A program made the translations under genes and the position numbers. This document shows, piece after piece, positions 46,575-59,399 of a stretch of 64,000 nucleotides of DNA. The stretch comes from Sphagnum magellanicum (Eukaryota > Streptophyta > Sphagnopsida > Sphagnales > Sphagnaceae): the NCBI GenBank assembly GCA_021904315.1, contig CM038922.1, forward strand, positions 10,143,347 through 10,207,346, written 5' to 3'. Position 1 is the first letter of the stretch. Each line of letters begins with the position of its first letter. A model generated the notes under the pieces. The model had not been told where the DNA came from. It worked only from the letters and a program-made list of their open reading frames with translations, and ran no database searches.

Positions 46575-46615
<41 letters not shown>
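46575..46615. repeat. (TA)n microsatellite, about 20 units
   Basis: 41 bases of uninterrupted TA. It lies just before the MITE that starts at 46637. Open frames on both strands through it are artefacts of the repeat. Confidence 0.98.
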
Positions 46616-46618
<3 letters not shown>

Positions 46619-46636
46619 GGCTATAATGGTTTGTAA

Positions 46637-46940
46637 GAGCATCCTCACCCATACAACATGTAGAATGGTAAAAACTTGCCAGTTTGGTTTAAAGAAATTG
46701 TTTTGGGACAACATATTTGCGTTGGATGCGGTGGCTGGTAAAAGCCATAGCACAGTCTCACATTGTTGTTGATTGACCAGTTTATCTGATTGATCCACTT
46801 GTTTTGCTGTGAGTGGTTTCTCTCTTTTCAAAGTCATACTTTCAAGTTTGTGAGTGAGTGAGGCTTGGGATATGAAAATTAATAATGGATCTCAGAAATA
46901 CAGATGCATGCCTAGATACCCAGTATGGGTGAGGATCCTC
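46637..46940 (+). mobile_element. PIF/Harbinger-type MITE, 304 bp, divergent subfamily
   Basis: The left end GAGCATCCTCACCCATAC and the right end in reverse complement, GAGGATCCTCACCCATAC, differ at one base in 18. TAA at 46634-46636 and TAA at 46941-46943 give the 3-bp target-site duplication. The interior shares only GGTGGCTGGTAAAAGCC and a few nearby words with the other three copies, so it is a related but separate subfamily. Confidence 0.85.
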
Positions 46941-46944
46941 TAAG

Positions 46945-48150
46945 GCAAAGCCCCAAATTTTTACTAATGATAATTCTGGGAAAGACAAATATTAAAAGTT
47001 AGTTAGTTCTTCTCAACATCAATCGTGGGTTATGTGCAGATCCCTTCAACCCTAGGTATTCTGCAATTTTCTGGAAGTGTGTGCTGTTACTTAAACACTG
47101 GGCTAGGCAATACCATAAGATTATTATATAGGTTCCTGCAGGCAGGTTCAGTGTCACTTGGTACCATTTAACTCGTAAGCAAAATCTAAACAAACATTTC
47201 ATCATAATCATTTAATAACAAACATTTAAAATGCAGCATAGAAAAGTGTATAATGTGGGGAGTGAGGATCCAAATACCAGAGGCAATTTCCATGAAGTGA
47301 TGTATTGTGTGATCAATAGAGGAGAGAGTGTAATCAGTCATCAACCTAGTGGCCCACCCCTCTCCGGACTTGCCTTCTGTCTAGAGGAAAAGACAACAGA
47401 AACTCAGTTTCAAGATATCCTGCAAGGAGCCTTTTCAGCTTGGCAGAATCAGTAGGATCATTATGTAAACAGGTGTGTGTGCTTTCACTATGTTCTAAGA
47501 AATATGGGAACTTCTTTCTATTCTCCATGGAATCCGCTGTCCTATCTGAACTCTGAACTTGCATTCTCCTAATCATCTGTAGCTGTTTCTAACTACTCCT
47601 TTGGCTTGATACTATCCTTTACTATATTGGACAGATGGGTGCTGCAGTGGAGATTCCCTATATATGGGGAAAGAGAATAAGGACATAGCCAGCTATGCAC
47701 AGCTTTAGGATGTTTAACAGGTTGATATCACATGACACTTCTCGTTTCATAACTTGATATTGTAAAGTGTTTTTGGCATGCTTTAGAATCTCATAACCCA
47801 AAGATGAGACTCCAAAGATGCTCCTTGTCATTAACTCCCCAAGAATAGAAAAGTTTAAATCTCATTCACACTTAATGATGTTTCAATCAGTGTTGTTCAC
47901 TTTTTTTCCATTTTTGATGGAACCTTCGGTCCAATCTTGAGATTGGTTCTTGGATTTCTAACATCTTCAATCCCAGTCACCAAACAAAAATTAGAACCAA
48001 TTTAAGACAAGGTTCAATTCCACCTTCATCACAGACAACTAAACCAAAAAAAAATTTGTGTAATATTAATCAGTTCAACTAGTGCGCAGCGTTCCAAATA
48101 AAAATTATGTAATATTATGTACAATCAATCAAATGCAATCTATCTATGAA
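46945..48150. other. Gene-free stretch
   Basis: No recognisable coding or repeat feature. A 74-codon frame at 47231-47455 lacks motifs. Confidence 0.4.
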
Positions 48151-48154
48151 GGTA

Positions 48155-48515
48155 GTTTGTTTTGTTTTGTTTTGTTTTGTAGTTATGAGATCCACCAAAC
48201 TGGGAGGCTTCAGATTGTGTTCTTGGTATCTTTGGAAAGCTCTTGATGAGGAGGGGTGCATTGGCTTGGTTCCATGACGTTTGAACTTGCAGTGCAAAAG
48301 TTCTTGAATATTGAATGAATTCTTCACTGAAAATTAAATTAAATCGTAGCTGAAAATTTTGGAGGAATTAGAATGTGCCTTTGGTGTTGTTGGAAAGATC
48401 TTGATGAGGACGATTTAATGGAATTTATTTGGTAAGATTTGAATTCAGAATGTGAGAGGTATTGATTTTTAAGTGATTTCTGCCGCTGAAAATTCAAATA
48501 AATTCCAAAAAACCA
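48155..48515. repeat. Dimeric dispersed repeat, copy 2 (158-bp period)
   Basis: A (TTTTG)n leader (48155-48180) is followed by two related monomers starting TTGGTATCTTTGGAAAGCTC at 48223 and TTGGTGTTGTTGGAAAGATC at 48381, a 158-base period. Both have CTTGATGAGGA and end in CACTGAAAATT or CGCTGAAAATTC. It is collinear with the copy at 26.62-26.99 kb, including the leader. Confidence 0.7.
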
Positions 48516-48519
48516 GGTT

Positions 48520-50540
48520 TTGGAAGGAAAAATCAGTTGAGGGCGTGGTAACACTTGTGCCAACAGCACAGACCACACTAGTAACTTGTTAAAATGGAGG
48601 GCCAAGTTTTTTTATAAAATGAAATTATTTATATACTTAAGAACCTGAACCCTTTTAGAACAGGGCAGCAGCCCCCATTAATGTTCTAATCCAATTTTGA
48701 AAACAGATCAATTCTTCAATTAGGTTTCAATGACAACTCCCAAAAAACTTGGAACCTCAGTCCAAAAACCTGAGAATGTAAAGTATAACTTAAACCTAAA
48801 CCTATTGAAATCGAAGAACCTTCCAACAATAGTTCAACAACAAATGCCTCCTGGAGAACAAAATTTTTGTGATAAATACTCGACAATTATTATTTTCTTG
48901 AGTGGAATATTTTTTTCTTATGTATTCAATTTATAGTCTGGAACAAAATCAATGTGAATTTTTTGATAGATTTTATTGTGGAAGGACAAATAAATAACTT
49001 GCATTCAGAAGAATTTACAAGATTATGACATTTTTTCCATTTGACATTTTTACATGTATATGAAACACATTAATTTTGTTCCTTATGTAGGATCCTAGTC
49101 TCTTGTACTCTTTGATTGCTTCACATATGCCATAATCCATTGATGACATCTTACGATTCAAGTTGTCTTCATATATTTGTTTTACTCAGAGTTGGGTAAA
49201 ACAAAACTTTGACACTACTCGAAGCTGCTTTGTTGAGGATCCTCCACCATTTGAATAAGTTCAAAACAAGGAATGCCTATTTAGACTGGTCCAGGCCATT
49301 GGTTACCAAGAGGCAGAACCAGCAGCAGGTGTGGATTCTGCTTTTAGCACCAGGAATGGGCAGTCTCTACGGCCAATTCTGCCAGGTACCATGTTCTATA
49401 ATCTGTACAGGCTCCTTGGTTCCTACAGTTGGCTGTTTTATTGGTTACTTGTCCTAGTACTATGTGCTACAATTTCAGAGCACTTGAGGAGGAATCTCAA
49501 ATAAGCTTATCCATCTCATCAGTTCATTCACAGCTCTTTGAGTAACCTAAGTTTTTGCCAAAATTATGATTGGGTGTACCTATCAGGAACAAAAGTACAG
49601 GACTTGGAAATGGAGTAAAATAATATTGCTCAAACTCCAAGGTCGAAGAGACCAGGAATTTGAGTGAAAAGGAATTTCTACTACTAAACAAAAAAGCTTT
49701 AGATTTTTTGCCCTTCAATTTGGATACCATGGACAATTCCAGTGAGCATGCCATTTGGAGCCTATGACCACACTTCACGTGCCCCAAAAACAAATTTGGA
49801 ATTCTGCTCTCCTTGCTTCATGAACCTACAATTCCCAGAAAAAAAAAACCAATTTTGGCTACTCAGGCATTTAGGGCTTCTCAAGTAATTGAGACAGTGA
49901 AAAATACCTTAAAGTGGATAGATGGGGTTGTTTAAAGCGGAACAGGCTGTTTAGATAAGGATTGCAATGTCCCCACTTCCCCCCCCCAAAACAAAAAAGT
50001 AATTCCAATTCTCTAGGGGGAAGGCAAGAGTCAGAGAAATTGTGTGGATCCACTTGCTGTGTAAAGAGCTGACATTTCTCTTCTTTTCAGGAATAATGTC
50101 CATTTCATAACTGGCAGCTCTTTCAAGTACTACTACTACTGCCAAAGTTTGCAAGTTGCACCCCCTTCCAGGAATTTTTGTGATCTAATTATTAATCATC
50201 TACGCACCACAATCTCACCGGTTCCAGGAGCTTGAATGTTATGCAACTTTTTAAACCAAGATAACACATTGGAAAAAGAAAAGTAACATGCACATTGGAG
50301 ATGGAATTAGTTGCAGAAATTTGCCTTCCACCCAAAAAAAGAAAAAAACATTCTTCAATCAAGATTTTGCTGATCCTTGTACAATCACATCCCTTCAAAT
50401 GCTGGGTCTTTCACTTGGAAGAGCATTTGGAAAACATCTGCTTGAAATATTTTTTGCAAATGGGTTATATTCAACTATTTTAGTTCTCTTAGTGTCCTAT
50501 TGTTAGCTTTATTAATTACTTGCAGGTCCCCAAGGTTCAA
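48520..50540. other. Gene-free stretch
   Basis: No recognised element. Open frames at 49209-49457 (plus) and 49524-49793 (minus) have no motif. Confidence 0.4.
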
Positions 50541-50546
50541 GTGTTT

Positions 50547-50577
50547 GGGGGGGAGGGGGGCGGGGGGTGGGGAAGGG
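50547..50577 (+). other. G-run tract, potential G-quadruplex
   Basis: Five runs of three or more G occur within 31 bases: GGGGGGG, GGGGGG, GGGGGG, GGGG and GGG with 1-2-base spacers. This fits the usual G-quadruplex rule easily. No adjacent gene or promoter is identified. Confidence 0.75.
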
Positions 50578-50579
50578 TC

Positions 50580-50990
50580 AAGCAGCCATTTTGATTAGCC
50601 CATCACAAATAAAGTAATCGGAACATTGGTGGCACCCAAAAGATAATCATGATAGAGTTTTAGTTTTGCCTACCTTATAAGTTATGACAATTCAACTTTG
50701 GGAAAAGCTTATGAACAAAGTATGTGATGTGATGCATGCGAAACCGCCAAACAAAGAAAAGGAAGAAGATTAAGATTGTCTCATAACCTTTTGGCTTATA
50801 CCAAAAATAAAATTGCAACTTTTTTTTATAGTTTTAACTTGGTGAATTAATTGATTAAACTAATATTTAGATGACTACGTATCCACTAGTTTTGTAACTT
50901 GATGTGTAACTTGATGTAATTACACAATTACTTAGGTAATTGTTTAAAGAGGTAAGTTGAGTGGTAAGATTTTATAATTTGGTCATGGTG
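50580..50990. other. Gene-free stretch
   Basis: AT-rich DNA with no recognised feature. TAACTTGATGT occurs twice in succession near 50896-50918. Confidence 0.35.
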
Positions 50991-50999
50991 CATTGACTT

Positions 51000-51095
51000 T
51001 CACATATTAATTTATGTGAAATCACATGGGGAACCATGTGATGAATAAGCTTTAGGAAGTTTCTTCACTTGTTTCTTTTTGGTTGATATATAAGT
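51000..51095 (+). promoter_or_regulatory. Candidate promoter-like segment with two short hairpins
   Basis: Two small inverted pairs lie side by side: TCACATA (51000-51006) with TATGTGA (51013-51019), and TCACATGG (51022-51029) with CCATGTGA (51034-51041). About 45 bases later is a TATA-like GATATATAAG (51084-51093). The arrangement resembles an element or gene core promoter, but no coding sequence follows, so the call is weak. Confidence 0.25.
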
Positions 51096-52985
51096 GGGTG
51101 TTTGTGACCTTGAGAAACACTTTCACTTGTACAAAGTTATTATATGAATGCAAAGTTTGCTAGAATTGAAATTTTGATTTCAAAAGGTTTTTGTTTTGAA
51201 AGGGGTTAATGTTTATGTTTAGTTCATGATAGAAAAATGGGGAGACATATTGTTATGCATAGACAACAGAAGATTGAGAAAATATTTTCTACAATCAAAA
51301 ACATAGATTTTCATAGTTATGTAATAAACATACATAGTTTCGATCCGAAACCCATTTGTGTTGTATAGTTTCATCCTCTTCCCTACCCCAAAACAAAATC
51401 CATGAAAATCAGCCTCCCGCCCCTTCCCCAAAAAAAAACTAAACCTCCTAGGTGCCTTGTTTCATTAGTTATTAAGATTTATTTTTCTAATTGTGTTCAT
51501 CCTCATTGTTTACACTTATAACTGACTCCATAAAATTTGGTACCTATTCTTTACATGTGTATTGTTGATTCTACTAGTTTGTTGTGAAGTGCACTCCAAA
51601 GTTCAAATTTATTTTGGCAATGATTCACCTTGATTGGCCCTTCATACAAAAAAAAATTCTAAAGCATTGGACACTCCTCAAAATACAAGTTTGCACTCCC
51701 AAAATAGAATCATGGAAATGTTGCCTTTGCTATGAGAGTTCAACTTTGGGCAAAACTTAAGGGATAAGTTGGGGTGTATTAGAAACTTCTTGGGGAACAA
51801 ATTGAAAAATGATGTGAACACATGAAAAATTCATGAGAATTTGATGAAAATATGTGGGGGAAAAAAATTGGGCTTCATGCAGTATCACCATGCAACAAAG
51901 AAAAAGAAAGAAAGAAGATGAAGATTATAATGGCATCATCTTTGGCTTAGTTTTAAAAAAAGAATTGCAACTCTTTTGTAGATCCACCTCTGTGAACTAC
52001 AGTCCAGCCCAGAGGATTAGCATGTGGATGGTTGCCAATTTGCTGGTCCCACAATCGAAAACCAAAATTCAGAAATATCAATCTCCTTGGTCAATATCTC
52101 ACGCAGGTAGATCGAATAGCTGCAAAGTTGGAAATATGTAAAACTTCAAACAAAAAGAATCCCATATGAAAATGTCTAATGACGGCTTGCAGCTTTCAGT
52201 GCTTCATGCAGTCAAATCACCCAATTTACCCGTGGACTTCGTCTATCAATGGACAACGAAATCCATTGTTCAAGAATCATAACAGTCAGTCCATTTAGGC
52301 TAGCGGTGTTTCATACGTTGTACCCAGATCCCTCTTGTGACTATTTAAGTTTCTGCCAGTGACCTTGGCAGAAATTTATTGTTTTTCGTCCTATCCGCTG
52401 TATAACTATGCATGAGATTTGTTGCTATGAAATAACTATTTTGGTGATGCGAATAAAAAATTTCGAAGTTCAACAAACGCTTGGGACTATTTACGTTTCT
52501 TGCCGGTTCTCAGTAAACACTGGCTGTAATGTCTGAACTGAGCAGTGATTTTTTAAATGGTGAATTTTTGTAAAATTGCAATCTCAAATTTTCTTGAGGA
52601 CCATTCTTTTATAGATTCTCTAATTTTAAAGAAATTTTCCGGAAACTTTCAATGGAAAAATTAGTTTGAGAAAATTCCTCATATTTAGACATAGTATTTG
52701 GTTTTGGGCAGTTCTTTACTAATTTTCTACAGTTTGGATAGTTTTCAACAAATGGGTCAGCAATCCATGTGAAGTCTTTTTTTTTGGTGGATGATGAGGC
52801 TACATCAGAAAACTGAAAAAAGTAAACACTGATTACGAGATATTCAAATCAAAACCTATTTAAAATACTTTTGTTCCACAGTTATATGTAAATCTGGTTG
52901 TTGAATGAATAAGTCACCTATTTATGCATGTGCCCAATAAATGAAAGTTATAGAACGGATAAATCACAATACTCATGAATAACCA
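51096..52985. other. Gene-free stretch
   Basis: A 95-codon plus frame at 51854-52141 has no recognised motif. No repeats with clear ends. Confidence 0.4.
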
Positions 52986-52990
52986 TTATA

Positions 52991-53257
52991 TTGTTTTTAT
53001 TTTGGGCCAATTTTTTATATTTCTGAATTAAAGAAAGGAAAATGCAAAATACTAATGTTTTCTGGGGAGCTTCTTAACCTCCAAAAGTTTGAGAAAAGAA
53101 GAAGAAATAGCCAGATTTCTACAATAGGTTTTAGTAGGTAGCTAAGAATGTTGGAGGATCCTTTTGTTGTATCAACTTCATATTTTCTTTATAGCCAAAT
53201 TTGGCTAAATCTTTTGGTAGAATAATTGGCACTTTGACTACATTAAAGAAAAAAACT
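52991..53257. mobile_element. MITE-like element, TAGCCAAATTTGGCTA family, copy at 53.0 kb
   Basis: The left end TTGTTTTTATTTTGGGCCAA corresponds to the left end at 23311. GGTAGCTAAGAATGTTGGAGG matches the GGTTGCCAAATTAGAGGA position. The core TATAGCCAAATTTGGCTAAA is at 53191-53210. The right end ACTTTGACTACATTAAAGAA resembles the GGTTACATCACAAAATT ends in order and position but is diverged. Oldest or most divergent copy of the family here. Confidence 0.5.
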
Positions 53258-53259
53258 TA

Positions 53260-54540
53260 CACCTGTCCATTGCAAAGTCAATTTGGCATAGTTCAATCAT
53301 GCTCATTATTTGAATGAAAGTGTATCTTATACTGAAGGGAAAGTCATGTTGTCTAGTTGCGACTCATCACACACAATAGGGAACTTGCTCAATGGTTTTC
53401 TTGGGTGCAAAATCACAAAGAGGCTTGCAAAAAGTTGTGAAGGAAAAAAAAGGTTTTTTAAAACAATTTGCCAAATGCTCGGTTTTGATTTGTAGATCGT
53501 TGGGTTTCCATTGGGTGTCCTCAAATTCATCAATGCTTCAAGCAATGGTTGGACCTAAGTGTGGACCCACCAAATACACTTGGCCCACCATCCTACCTTG
53601 TGTCTAGTTATTAAAAAGTGACATTGCTTGCCAACATTTGTCACCTTCTTTGTTTTTGTATAGCCAATTTCTTTTTTGAATTGTGTTCAAGCCATTGCCA
53701 AACTTGTGTTTTTGCTCTATATTCCACTGCATGATCTTCACCTTGCCTTTGAACTTTGTTCCACACATTGCACCAAAATTTGTCTTTTATGAATACACAT
53801 ATAACTAAGTTTGTAGTCATATAGGACATCTATGACTACATGACTAACTAGTTGAACATGACATGTCACATAGGACATTTAGTCATTTCCATGTACCTAG
53901 TCACAATTGTGTATATGATTATGACTTTTACAACTTCAATCATGAAAGACATAAAAAAATAAGAGATCAGACAATTCTAACCATTTGATTGTTGAGTTAA
54001 ATATGAAGTTATATATATTTTCAACCCATGCCATGTGAACACATGGCAATTGAAAATGTGTTCACAAGATGTCATATGTTTAGCCTAGGCCACCTGGGAT
54101 AAGCCTAATGTTAAGTAGTTTAAGTGCCATTCAACCTAACATAATGTTAGGTAGCCAAGGCAACCAGGGATGTTAATCCAGGAGCCTATGAGCATGAGCA
54201 TGAGTAGGCGAGCACGAGTGCATGAGTAGGACTAAATCTTGCATCTATAACCATTCTTGCTATTTGTAGAATCAAATTGCATTTTTCTTCCTCTACTACT
54301 AATTTGCCAAATCTATACAACAATTTACATTTCCTCCACTAATACTACCTAGTTGCACTATTTTTACCTCTACGCCATGCTAGCAATCCTGAAGCCTCTA
54401 TTTAACGATGGCAAAAGGAAAATTGACATAAATTTTCACACCAAACACCTTGGAACCAATTATTGAATATACATTAATTTCAAGGATATTAGATGGAATA
54501 TGTGAATGACAACACAACCTTGGGAATATCCAAGAGATGA
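53260..54540. other. Gene-free stretch
   Basis: Overlapping open frames at 53310-53607 on both strands have no motif. GAGCATGAG/GAGCACGAG words repeat at 54190-54225 as a tiny degenerate tandem tract. A CCTAGGCCACC segment at 54085 belongs to the CTAGG-type words seen elsewhere. Confidence 0.4.
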
Positions 54541-54542
54541 CA

Positions 54543-54985
54543 CTCAATTACTCCCCCTCCAACATTTGTTGGAAATCAAAACATGAAGAACATAATGGAA
54601 AAGGCCAATTGACAAAACATATCAATGGGCGGCATAGTGATGGGCAAATGCGAAGATAAACAAAAAAGTCTTGCACTACTTAAACAAATTGTAAACATTC
54701 TGAAAGAGGATATGGAAGATTACAATTGGGCAATGTTTACACATGCCATGGATTTCTTCAAAGAATGTGCAAGTTTGAAAAAATTGATTCTAGAATAATT
54801 TTTCATGTTTACTCAATGATTTGTTGACAAAGGAATTAACAACCAACTATCAATAGAATTTATGAAACTTCAAAAAAAACTTTATGCAATTATAAGCAAG
54901 CAAGCCTAAATGCCACAAGAATTTAAGAACAAAGTGTTAAAACATCTTGTGAATTGTCAGATGATAGGGCCGGTCTTGAAACCAC
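54543..54985 (+). other. Decayed coding-like stretch, family unknown
   Basis: The plus strand reads as plausible protein in one main frame, for example MEDYNWAMFTHAMDFFKEC near 54713-54770 and IEFMKLQKKLYAIISKQA near 54855-54908. It is broken and no family is recognised. Residue content (many Lys, Gln, Met, aromatic) is protein-like rather than random for this AT content. It could be from a transposable element or a host gene. Confidence 0.25.
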
Positions 54986-54999
54986 GATACATGTATGAT

Positions 55000-57600
55000 A
55001 GTAAAAAACAACGATGTGTTAACAAATGAAGGAGGACCCAAAATCACATTGTTTGCATTAAATTGTGGTTCAATAGACGTGTTAACATGAATATTTATTC
55101 ATAATATGTGGTCTCAGAAGGAAATATTCAGTTATGAAAAAAAAAAGGGGGGGGGTTGAACTTGAACATTGAAGTTGTTTATTTAACAAATTTGTTGTGA
55201 TTCTTGAAACAAATAGTCATTAAAAAATCATATCAAAATAATAAATGATTATCATAAACAAACAATGAAATACATGATTTTGTGGTTGTTTAAACACATG
55301 TAACTATTTTGCCATTTGGAGCCATTCTACCATGTCATCAACCATGCCACATGGCATTCCCAAGGTAAAAATTGCAACAAATTAAATGCTTCCAATATGT
55401 GTAATATGCAATTTCAAGCTTTAGATTACACATTAGTTATGATACTTTGGTTTAGATTATTCACAAGATGGTTTAATTGTTCTCACTACATAATTAAATA
55501 TCCCCTTTACATCTTAAAATCAAGTGAAATTTGGAAACTTGATGTGAGGGTCGAGATAAAAATACAATGAAATATAAAAGTCCCATTGGCTAGAGGCCAC
55601 ATAATGGACACATGGTATGTAAACAAGAATTTCAACCAAAAATGACACTAGCCAACATCATACCTAAGGGGCAGTAAAACACTCATAATTACTTGATTAC
55701 CCATAAAATGCATGATAGGATTTGGAAACATATCTCTTGGTTCATAAGAATTTTTAATTGTTTTGCCATTTGTAAACATTTTAAAATTGCTAGTTCCATG
55801 GGTCAAAGTATGGTTGGGGTATGAAAAAGGACTGTCTCCTTTTGTAGATCCAATGGACCCCCTCACTTAAAACATGTTTGTTGTAATTTAATGGCACATT
55901 CATATTAAAAATTTGATTTTTTACATGGATATATACATTAATAAGGTATTATTTTATGCCTAACATGTCAAATTTGAACAAGTTTTAGGATTCCTACCAA
56001 ATCCTGGAAAAAAAATCCATGATTTTGTCTCTTGGAGAAAAACAAATTCAAGGATTCACAAAGAATGTCTAAACAAATTTTTTTGGCCCAAGATTCTTAC
56101 CATAAACACTTTAGGTATTAATGTACATGGGTCAAAGCAAAATAAAGTATACCAAAAAAGTAGATGTTTCCACTTTAACCTTGCGCCTCTCATATAACTA
56201 CCATAAAGTAGCATCAAATTAGGTGAAAGTATGTGTCAAATAACATTAGTTGGTATTATTAAATTTATAAGAATCTAATTTTAAGAAATTTAAAAGAAAA
56301 TGAATTTAAAAAATAAATAAATAATAGATTTGAAACTAATTGAAAAATCTATGTTCAAACCCACTTTTTGGTATTTTAAATAATGAAATGGATATGTAAT
56401 AAGTTAGGAAATAAGATCAACATATGTTTTAGCAAGTCATAAAAAAAAATCTATTTCCTTTTTGTAAGAATATACTTGACACTTACTTGAAACCAAAAGC
56501 CCACAGTGAAAAATAAACATCAAAAGCTACTTGTATTTTGGAAAACCTACTTAAAACCTACTTTTATAATTTGAAATATGAAAATCAATGCACATTAGGG
56601 TAAACATATATCATATTTAATCATTGAAATGTTCCACAATTCTATAATGGGTTTTGTTATTATTTTAAATCTACTTGTTCTAGTTTTGACAAGGTAATCA
56701 AGTTGTTCACTTTATCTTGCTTACACTCACATAAAATGTATGAATGTGACAAAAACCAAGTGCCTTATTGCAATGTAAAAAGTTTCGAAAAATGAAATTT
56801 CTAAGAATTTTGGGCCATTGATAAAACATGGCCCACATTGGATAAATTTTACTATTTTTACTTTCATAAGTCAAAACAATAGATATTCTAAATGCCTATA
56901 TACAATTTGGAACAAAATTATTTCATTTGACATGAGAAAAAAAAGGGAAGTCAAATAAAGGTCATAAGAAAAATGAAAAAAAAAAGAATTTGAGTCCTTA
57001 GTGTTCTTGAGGGGGTACCCCAATCATGTTTTGACCCCATATAAACAATCCAATAAAAATTAAACAACTTTCAAGAAGCCATTGAATTAAAAATTGAATA
57101 AAGACCTTATAAAACTTTCTTTTGGGAGATGTTTACAACTATGTATGATTGAATGAATAGAGTTTAAATTCTTTTAATGAGCATCTAGGTAGCAATCAAA
57201 GTAACTATATTATGTATTCTAAGTTGAATTGTTCATTTGCACCATGTCACAATATCCATATTTAAAACACTCTTGCCAAATGCCATGAGACTTGGACTTG
57301 CATAGATCTGTAAAAACAAGATAGCTCAAGACTATAAATGTAGAGTTTTGAGTAACGGTTGGATATGGGGCATATTCTAACCACTTGCAAATTACAAGAT
57401 ATACAATACAATGATGTAAATGTTTTTCCCAAAGTTTCTAAACAACTTTTGACAATTTCTTAAAGAAAATCCATGGCCAACACACTCGATGAATCAAAAT
57501 TATAAAACGTTGTTTCATTGGCAATTTGACTACCCCCTTGAATTTCAAACTAATTACAAAATAATTGATTCAATGTTGTAACGAAAGTGGTTAGGGAACA
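55000..57600. other. Gene-free AT-rich stretch
   Basis: No recognised element. An A run followed by nine Gs lies at 55138-55156. A CATGG(T/A)TGGGGTA segment near 55808-55820 and a GGGGTACCCCAATCATG segment near 57011-57030 are alike in opposite orientation and both echo one at 2123-2136 (CATGGTTGGGGTACC). Confidence 0.35.
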
Positions 57601-57629
57601 CTTCCAATGCTAAAGATGATGCATATGAA

Positions 57630-58150
57630 ACTCCATAACTTGTTTACAATAAAAAGATGGATCAACTGGTGTCAATTAGTAATATTACCTCAAGGGAGGT
57701 GGAAAGGAGAACTCCCCACCATGCTCGAAAGATGTAATGACAAATTTAGAAAAAGATGATGGATTTGGAGGACACCACATCAATGACTACACCTAACTCC
57801 ACAATGGGTCCCAATGAAATGAACAACCAACCAGTGGCACTCAACTTGGCTTAATATACTCGAAACAAAGTCTCACAACATCATTCAGAAGAACTCGAAA
57901 ACCCACCAAGAAAAGAATTTGGAATAAATATGGGTAATAGTGAACAAATTTGTGTAAACAAAGAACTTCAAGGCTTTGATGTTCATGGAGATAATTATTA
58001 TGTCATGAAAATGTTCGTTGAATGACAATGCGTTTTTGAATAGAAATAGTAATGTGTTCATTATCAAGTGAGTACAATATAGGTGGAGAAAACAACTAGT
58101 GGACAATCCATTGGTTTTGTGGAGTACGAGGATATTGGTCTAAAAATGGG
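57630..58150 (+). other. Weak coding-like stretch, family unknown
   Basis: Short plus-strand open segments such as NSEQICVNKELQGFDVHGD (near 57930-57990) and SIGFVEYEDIGLKMG (near 58107-58152) look protein-like but carry no recognised motif. The stretch is broken. It is reported because it lies near similar remnants at 54.5 and 59.4 kb. Confidence 0.15.
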
Positions 58151-59380
58151 TGTCACATTCTAAGATTATTAACAAAAGTGATAACCCAAATTTTTCATTT
58201 GATTTCAACTATAATAATACAAGTAATACATGCAACAAGTGAGTGTTTTGTATGTGGGATAAAATGAAAATGTTAGGGAAGCGAAAAAAACAAAATAACT
58301 TAAAAGCAATGATAATATCAACATTTTGAGTTAGCTAAAAAAATGATTACAAATGTTTTAAAAAATAATTATTAGGTTAATTAGGCATCTAGAATTGAGG
58401 AAAAAGTTTAATTATTTTTGAAAAACTAAGTAGGGTTTATAAAATAATAAGAAGAATTGGGTGCAAAAAAAAAAAAAAAATTCCTTTGAATTTTTATACT
58501 ATGTGAAAGCCTACCAATACAAAATATTTAACAATTTTTATCTTTGGAATAGAACACAAACCTAATATTTAAAAGATTCATGTGATGAATATGGAACACT
58601 TGATTTCAAGTTCAACTCTATAGTGAATTATACTTGACAACATTGAAATTGAATGGGAAAGCCCGTTGAAATCAAGATAAAACTCAAGTGAGCAATAAAT
58701 GATAATGATAGAAAATTAAAAATGCATTGATAAGTACATGGGACCAATGGAAACCTAGAAGACAATTAGAAACTTGGGTACTAAAGCACAATTCAAATCG
58801 GGAGATATGTTGAAACATTTGGGATTATTGTTAAATACATTGCACTTGTATTATGCAAAATTCTAAAAAACAAGTCACACAACGAACAATTCTAGGGTTC
58901 AAATAAGAAAACACATAGAACAATTTTATGATGTTTATCAAGCAATGGTGTATTGCATATAAAAATGGTAGTGAATTTGGAAAAGTGTCCATTGACATGA
59001 AAAACTTGATTTGTTCAATGGATTTGTAATAAGTGAGAAGGAAGTTCAAGGTCTTTGTATGATCATCAATTTACTGAAGATTTTATATATGCTTTAATAA
59101 TTCATAAAAAAAAGCAAGTACATTCATCGAGTCAATAGATGATTAATAATCTAATGTTTCAAAATAGCTCCTTGATTTGTTTGAATTTGGGGATCAATAT
59201 TCCATTTAAAATTCTATTTCAATTAACATCTCTATATTGAAATCATTCTTGATGTGTGTTGTCCTGACCTTGCACCAAAAAAGGTTGTCATCTAGCTAGG
59301 ATGGCCATTTGGATTATGAAGAAGGGGGAGTTCAAAAAGAACATCACCATCAAAAGTGGATGGAATGTTAAGAGCATTTT
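58150..59380. other. Gene-free AT-rich stretch
   Basis: No recognised feature apart from a 17-base A run near 58466-58482. Confidence 0.4.
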
Positions 59381-59399
59381 CAATCCAAAGTGTATCATA

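Noticed and set aside
46512-46837. Open frames with Tyr-Ile repeats on both strands
   Set aside because: They run through the (TA)20 microsatellite; the repeats are artefacts of TA codons.
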